Of a stretch of DNA of 64,000 nucleotides, positions 59,872 through 64,000 are shown one piece after another. The first letter of the stretch is position 1; every line of letters starts with the position of its first letter. A program made the translations under genes and the position numbers. The DNA is taken from assembly GCF_050589705.1 (NCBI RefSeq), contig NZ_JBNGOT010000006.1:186001-250000 (forward strand). The letters are read 5' to 3'. The DNA comes from Sunxiuqinia rutila. Its GTDB lineage: Bacteria > Bacteroidota > Bacteroidia > Bacteroidales > Prolixibacteraceae. Below the pieces are notes generated by a model. The model was not told the DNA's origin and searched no databases. It worked only from the letters and a program-made list of their open reading frames with translations.

Positions 59872-61392
59872 ATGAAACGAAAACCAGTGCTGAGTTTTTG
59901 GCAAGTGTGGAACATGAGTTTTGGCTTTTTGGGGATCCAGTTTGGCTTTGCACTGCAAAATGCCAACGTGTCCCGGATCTTTCAAACGCTGGGTAGTGAT
60001 GTCGACCGGCTTGCTGTGCTTTGGTTGGCAGCTCCTGTTACGGGCCTGATTGTACAGCCAATCATTGGGCATTATAGTGACAAAACATGGGGAAAACTGG
60101 GGCGTCGGCGTCCTTATTTCCTGGTTGGAGCAATTTTGGCTTCGCTGGCCTTGTTTGTTATGCCTAACTCTCCGCTATTGTGGGTGGCTGTTGGAACGCT
60201 CTGGATTATGGATGCTTCCATTAATATTTCGATGGAACCCTTTCGGGCTTTCGTTGGCGATATGCTGCCAAGTGAACAACGAACCCAGGGATTTGCCATG
60301 CAAAGCTTTTTTATTGGCACCGGCGCTGTTGTGGCTTCTTTGCTGCCTTACATGCTTAGCAATTGGTTTGGCATTGCGAATGTGGCTTCGGGCGATGAGT
60401 TGATTCCACCTTCCGTAAAATGGTCGTTTTACATTGGAGGTTCAGTCTTCTTCTTAGCAGTGCTTTGGACGGTGATTCGAACCAAGGAGTATAGTCCGGA
60501 AGAACTGAAAGCTTTTGAAGAAGAGAAAATATTGAGCAACCCCGAAGCGAAAGTCACAGCAAAATCAGCCATTGAATTGCTGGGTGCTTTCGTTCGTAAT
60601 GGGGTGTTGTTTTCAGTTGCTGGAATCGTAATGAGCTTCCTGTTCTACCACTTTGATCTGGAAAAGGAACTCTACATTTTAAGTGGAGGCCTGCTTGTTT
60701 TTGGAATGGTTCAGTTGCTGACAGCTTTCTTGTCAAAACAGCGGAAAACCAACAATGGCTTGGTGGAGGTGATTACAGATATGATGAATATGCCTAAAAC
60801 CATGGGGCAGCTGGCAGTGGTTCAGTTCTTTTCGTGGTTTGCCCTTTTCTCCATGTGGATTTACTCTACGCCGGCGGTTACCGGTTATGTGTTTGGTGCT
60901 ACCGATACCACCTCGGCTTTGTATAACGATGGAGCTGATTGGGTGGGGGTTTTGTTCGGTGTTTACAATGGCTTTGCGGCTGTTGTTGCGTTCTTATTAC
61001 CTGTGATTGTGCGGTACACCAATCGAAAAGTAACACACGCCCTTGCCTTGGTACTTGGAGGTTTGGGACTGGCTTCTTTTTACGTCGTTCGCGATCCCAA
61101 TATTCTCATCATTTCCATGCTGGGAGTTGGTGTAGCTTGGGCCAGTATTTTATCCATGCCTTACGCGATTTTAACAGGTTCACTTCCGGCTGAGAAGATG
61201 GGAACCTACATGGGAATCTTCAACTTTTTCATTGTCATTCCACAGATTTTAGCGGCCAGTATCTTGGGGTTTTTCATGACCCATGTTTTTGGCGGTGAAT
61301 CGATCATGGCCTTGTTACTGGGCGGGGCTTCGATGCTGATTGCAGCAGTAACCGTGTTGTTTGTCGATGATGTTGATAGCCCGGATAAATAA
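59872..61392 (+). CDS. MFS sugar transporter (maltose-type, SLC45/GPH-like)
   Basis: The 506-residue protein has about 12 membrane helices and a sugar-porter-like opening SFWQVWNMSFGFLGIQFGFALQNANVSRIF (in pieces). The loop motif GHYSDKTWGKLGRRRPYFLVG is the conserved D-[RK]-x-G-x-x-GRRR of the GPH/SLC45 group. In Bacteroidota such proteins carry maltose or maltodextrins across the inner membrane. Substrate is inferred from the phosphorylase and beta-phosphoglucomutase genes that follow. It is preceded by a 441-bp gap with a promoter and LacI-type operator. Confidence 0.85.
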   Translation: MKRKPVLSFWQVWNMSFGFLGIQFGFALQNANVSRIFQTLGSDVDRLAVLWLAAPVTGLIVQPIIGHYSDKTWGKLGRRRPYFLVGAILASLALFVMPNSPLLWVAVGTLWIMDASINISMEPFRAFVGDMLPSEQRTQGFAMQSFFIGTGAVVASLLPYMLSNWFGIANVASGDELIPPSVKWSFYIGGSVFFLAVLWTVIRTKEYSPEELKAFEEEKILSNPEAKVTAKSAIELLGAFVRNGVLFSVAGIVMSFLFYHFDLEKELYILSGGLLVFGMVQLLTAFLSKQRKTNNGLVEVITDMMNMPKTMGQLAVVQFFSWFALFSMWIYSTPAVTGYVFGATDTTSALYNDGADWVGVLFGVYNGFAAVVAFLLPVIVRYTNRKVTHALALVLGGLGLASFYVVRDPNILIISMLGVGVAWASILSMPYAILTGSLPAEKMGTYMGIFNFFIVIPQILAASILGFFMTHVFGGESIMALLLGGASMLIAAVTVLFVDDVDSPDK

Positions 61393-61451
61393 ACGATTAA
61401 AGAAAATAGGATGTATGTAGTTGTAGGCTACTGTAATTAAACAATTGATGG

Positions 61452-62114
61452 ATGGAAATAAAAGCATGTCTTTTTGATTTGGATGGTGTAATTGTCGATA
61501 CAGCCAAGTATCATTATTTAGCTTGGCAACAATTGGCCAATGGGTTGGGAATAAGCTTTACTGAGGAGCACAACGAGTTACTGAAAGGAGTAAGTCGGAT
61601 GCGGTCTTTAGACATTATTCTCGAATTGGGAAACACGACTTTGGCTGATGACGAAAAAATGAAATTGGCAACTCAAAAAAATGAGGTTTACCTCAGTTAC
61701 ATTCAACGGATGAAGGACGATGAGTTACTTCCCGGGGTGAAGGAGTTTATCGAAGAAATTAGAAACAAAGGAATAGTTGTGGCTTTAGGATCAGCTAGTA
61801 AGAATGCCCGGTTAATTCTAAAGCAACTACACATCGAAGAATTATTTGATGCCATTATTGATGGTAACGAGGTGACCAAAGCAAAACCCGATCCGGAAGT
61901 ATTTCTGAAAGGTGCAGAGGCACTGCAGGTAGAAAGCCGGAGTTGTGTGGTATTTGAAGATGCCATTGCAGGGGTTGAAGCAGCTAAAAATGCAGGCATG
62001 GCTTGCATTGGCGTTGGTGATCCGAAAAACCTGTCAGAAGCCGATCAGGTTATCTCCGGCTTCGAAGGGTTCAACTTAAAGCAATTAGCCACTTTTTTAA
62101 GCGATAAGAATTAA
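61452..62114 (+). CDS. pgmB: Beta-phosphoglucomutase
   Basis: The 220-residue HAD enzyme converts beta-glucose 1-phosphate to glucose 6-phosphate. The signature LFDLDGVIVDTAKYHYLAWQQLA (in pieces) has both catalytic aspartates, followed by ALGSASKNARLILK and VVFEDAIAGVEAAKNAGM. It lies 59 bp after the sugar transporter and 20 bp before a GH65 phosphorylase, whose product is beta-glucose 1-phosphate. That order matches known maltose phosphorolysis clusters. Confidence 0.94.
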   Translation: MEIKACLFDLDGVIVDTAKYHYLAWQQLANGLGISFTEEHNELLKGVSRMRSLDIILELGNTTLADDEKMKLATQKNEVYLSYIQRMKDDELLPGVKEFIEEIRNKGIVVALGSASKNARLILKQLHIEELFDAIIDGNEVTKAKPDPEVFLKGAEALQVESRSCVVFEDAIAGVEAAKNAGMACIGVGDPKNLSEADQVISGFEGFNLKQLATFLSDKN

Positions 62115-62134
62115 CGGACTAAAAAGCATTACCA

Positions 62135-64000
62135 GTGAAAAATTACATCATACATTGCGATTGGAAGGTCATTGAAGAAGGATTTGACCCCAAAAACAAC
62201 CGGGTTTCCGAGAGCTTATTCAGCTTAGGAAATGGGCACACAGGACAACGCGCAAACTTCGAAGAAAAGTATAGCGGCGACAGCTTGCAAGGGAACTACC
62301 TAGCTGGGGTGTATTATCCTGATAAGACCCGGGTTGGTTGGTGGAAAAATGGTTATCCCGAATACTTTGCCAAGGTGTTGAATGCTGCCAACTGGATCGG
62401 TATTCACATTCAGGTTGATGGTGAAGAGTTGGATTTAGCCACAGCCCAAGTGGACGAATTCAAACGCGAACTGGACATGCATTCCGCTTTGCTGACCCGT
62501 TCATTTGTGGCAAGCTTACCTTCCGGGAAAAAATTGGAAGTTGAGGTCAAACGCTTCCTGAGCATGAAGAATCAGGAGGTTGGGGTGATTCGCTACCAAC
62601 TTAAAAGTTTGAATTTTTCAGCTCCAGTAACAGTCACCTCTTTCATCGATGGTGATGTTATGAATGAAGATTCCAACTACGATGAGAAATTCTGGGTGGA
62701 GCTTGAAAAAGAAGTGGAGGGAGCAAACGCTTTCCTGTGCATGGAAACCAAAAAGACGGGTTTTCATTCCGGCAATCGACAGTTAACACGCGTACTGCTG
62801 AATGGAAAAGAGCAGCTTGATCAGCCAGAGGCATTGGAAAAGGAGAAATTCGTTGGCTCCGTGTTCCATAGCCAGCTTCAGGACGGTGATACCTTGGTGG
62901 TTGAAAAGTACGCGGCTATCTGCTCGTCACTGCAAACACCAAAGGGAAAGATGAAAGCCTATACCCAGAAGCTTGTTGAGGAGGCTTCAGCCAAAGGGTT
63001 TGAGCATTTGTATCAGGAGCACAGCAAAGCTTGGGAACTACGCTGGGAAACCAGTGATATTGAGATTAAAGGAGATCGGGCTGCTCAGCAGGGAATACGC
63101 TTCAATATTTTCCACCTGATGCAAACTTATACCGGCGATGATGAGCGCCTCAATATTGGACCAAAAGGTTTTACAGGCGAAAAATACGGAGGTGTAACCT
63201 ATTGGGACACCGAAGCGTACTGTTTGCCTTTCTTTTTGGGAACTGCACCGGAGCGTGTGGCAAAGAACCTGCTCATGTACCGCTACAAACACTTGGGTAG
63301 AGCCATTGAAAATGCTGAGAAGTTGGGCTTTAAAAATGGGGCTGCTTTGTATCCGATGGTGACCATCAATGGTGAAGAATGCCACAATGAATGGGAAATC
63401 ACGTTTGAAGAAATTCACCGAAATGGAGCAATCGCCTATGCCATTTACAACTACATCAACTATACTGGCGATCGCCAGTATTTGGCTCCTTATGGCTTTG
63501 AAGTGCTGCTTGGAATTTCGCGTTTTTGGGCCCAACGGGTAAACTGGTCCGAAGAAAAACAGGCTTATGTGATTCTTGGAGTTACTGGACCCAACGAATA
63601 CGAAAACAACGTAAATAATAATTTCCATACCAACAAAATGGCGGTGTGGACACTGAAATATACCTTGGATGTTATTGCTTACATCAAGCGCGAACATCCT
63701 TACCTGTTCGAAGAACTGATTCAGAAATGGAAGTTCAACGAATTGCAGGAAACAGATCATTGGAAGGAAATCATTGAGAAAATGTACTTTCCTTATGATG
63801 CAAAAAGGGAAATCTTTTTACAGCAAGATGGCTTCCTGGATAAGGAGCTTATTCCGGTTGATTTGCTGCCCGAGGACGAATACCCAATTAATCAAAACTG
63901 GTCCTGGGATCGCATTTTGCGTTCGTGCTACATCAAGCAGGCGGATACCCTTCAAAGCTTGTATTGGTTTCAGGAAGAGTATGATGAAGAATGCGTGAAA
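62135..64000 (+). CDS. Glycoside hydrolase family 65 phosphorylase, maltose type (truncated by window edge)
   Basis: The open frame starts at GTG 62135 and runs to the window edge, 622 codons with no stop. It encodes a GH65 phosphorylase: N-terminal domain (RVSESLFSLGNGHTGQRANFEEKYSGDS in pieces), the helical catalytic domain with GPKGFTGEKYGGVTYWDTEAY (in pieces), HNEWEITFEEIHRNGAIAY (in pieces), and the catalytic glutamate (E488) in VTGPNEYENNVNNNFHTN. Maltose phosphorylase splits maltose with phosphate into glucose and beta-glucose 1-phosphate. Full family length is about 750-780, so about 150 residues are missing. It is 20 bp after pgmB and completes the operon. Confidence 0.93.
   Translation, partial: MKNYIIHCDWKVIEEGFDPKNNRVSESLFSLGNGHTGQRANFEEKYSGDSLQGNYLAGVYYPDKTRVGWWKNGYPEYFAKVLNAANWIGIHIQVDGEELDLATAQVDEFKRELDMHSALLTRSFVASLPSGKKLEVEVKRFLSMKNQEVGVIRYQLKSLNFSAPVTVTSFIDGDVMNEDSNYDEKFWVELEKEVEGANAFLCMETKKTGFHSGNRQLTRVLLNGKEQLDQPEALEKEKFVGSVFHSQLQDGDTLVVEKYAAICSSLQTPKGKMKAYTQKLVEEASAKGFEHLYQEHSKAWELRWETSDIEIKGDRAAQQGIRFNIFHLMQTYTGDDERLNIGPKGFTGEKYGGVTYWDTEAYCLPFFLGTAPERVAKNLLMYRYKHLGRAIENAEKLGFKNGAALYPMVTINGEECHNEWEITFEEIHRNGAIAYAIYNYINYTGDRQYLAPYGFEVLLGISRFWAQRVNWSEEKQAYVILGVTGPNEYENNVNNNFHTNKMAVWTLKYTLDVIAYIKREHPYLFEELIQKWKFNELQETDHWKEIIEKMYFPYDAKREIFLQQDGFLDKELIPVDLLPEDEYPINQNWSWDRILRSCYIKQADTLQSLYWFQEEYDEECVK

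Noticed and set aside
63038..63760. 240-residue open frame on the minus strand at the right edge
   Set aside because: It is a shadow of the GH65 phosphorylase, whose frame is fully conserved on the plus strand.
1..64000. tRNA, rRNA, CRISPR arrays, prophage or defence systems
   Set aside because: I scanned for tRNA-like T-loops, rRNA cores, regularly spaced direct repeats, phage genes and restriction, toxin-antitoxin or abortive-infection genes and saw none I could support.

Overview
This 64 kb window reads as a chromosomal segment from a Bacteroidota bacterium, probably an environmental member of Marinilabiliales such as Prolixibacteraceae. The phylum call rests on a SusC/SusD/SusE/SusF outer-membrane system, a type IX secretion (T9SS) sorting tail on an amylase, repeated TAnnTTTG minus-7 promoter boxes, many lipoproteins, and few Shine-Dalgarno sites. 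The family-level placement is a guess. I see no rRNA, tRNA or CRISPR array.

Layout. Positions 1-12 kb hold a BCCT osmolyte transporter with a tandem universal stress protein, a class IV aminotransferase, an intact-looking IS3-family insertion sequence, a B12-binding radical SAM protein, metG, a secreted thioredoxin-like protein, tdh and small envelope proteins. Positions 12-22.5 kb hold xth and rsgA, then a six-gene leftward block: a DUF4175-like membrane protein, an anti-sigma-type ATPase, ybeY, mnmG, apt and uvrC. A 525-bp AT-rich gap follows at 22.55-23.07 kb. From 23 to 35 kb most genes run rightward: a stand-alone receiver, ruvB, a flippase, rpiB, lutB with an Rrf2 regulator, hemW, dut, and a TPR/DUF4292/EnvC-like cell-envelope run. 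A glutaminyl cyclase is the exception. Positions 35-46 kb hold stress and redox genes (Crp/Fnr, OsmC, AraC, YceI, pirin), a membrane-anchored winged-helix regulator divergent from a Tat-exported Gfo/Idh/MocA oxidoreductase, an aldehyde dehydrogenase, a DUF438/hemerythrin/PAS sensor, and a DUF429 gene broken by an in-frame TGA. Positions 46-64 kb are an alpha-glucan (starch/maltose) utilisation locus.

Two system-level points stand out. First, 22.55-23.07 kb is a good candidate for the chromosomal replication origin. Gene orientation diverges there, hand-counted G versus C bias flips there, iteron-like repeats lie inside it, and a perfect parS-type palindrome (TGTTCCACGTGGAACA) sits 6 kb away between mnmG and apt, with a second 14/16 match at 12.27 kb. 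Second, the glucan locus appears to be one LacI-type regulon. Perfect GCAAACGTTTGC palindromes occur in the susC/lacI divergent gap and upstream of the sugar-transporter/pgmB/GH65 phosphorylase unit. The encoded path is surface binding and T9SS-secreted amylase, SusCD import, inner-membrane maltose uptake, phosphorolysis, and conversion of beta-glucose 1-phosphate to glucose 6-phosphate.
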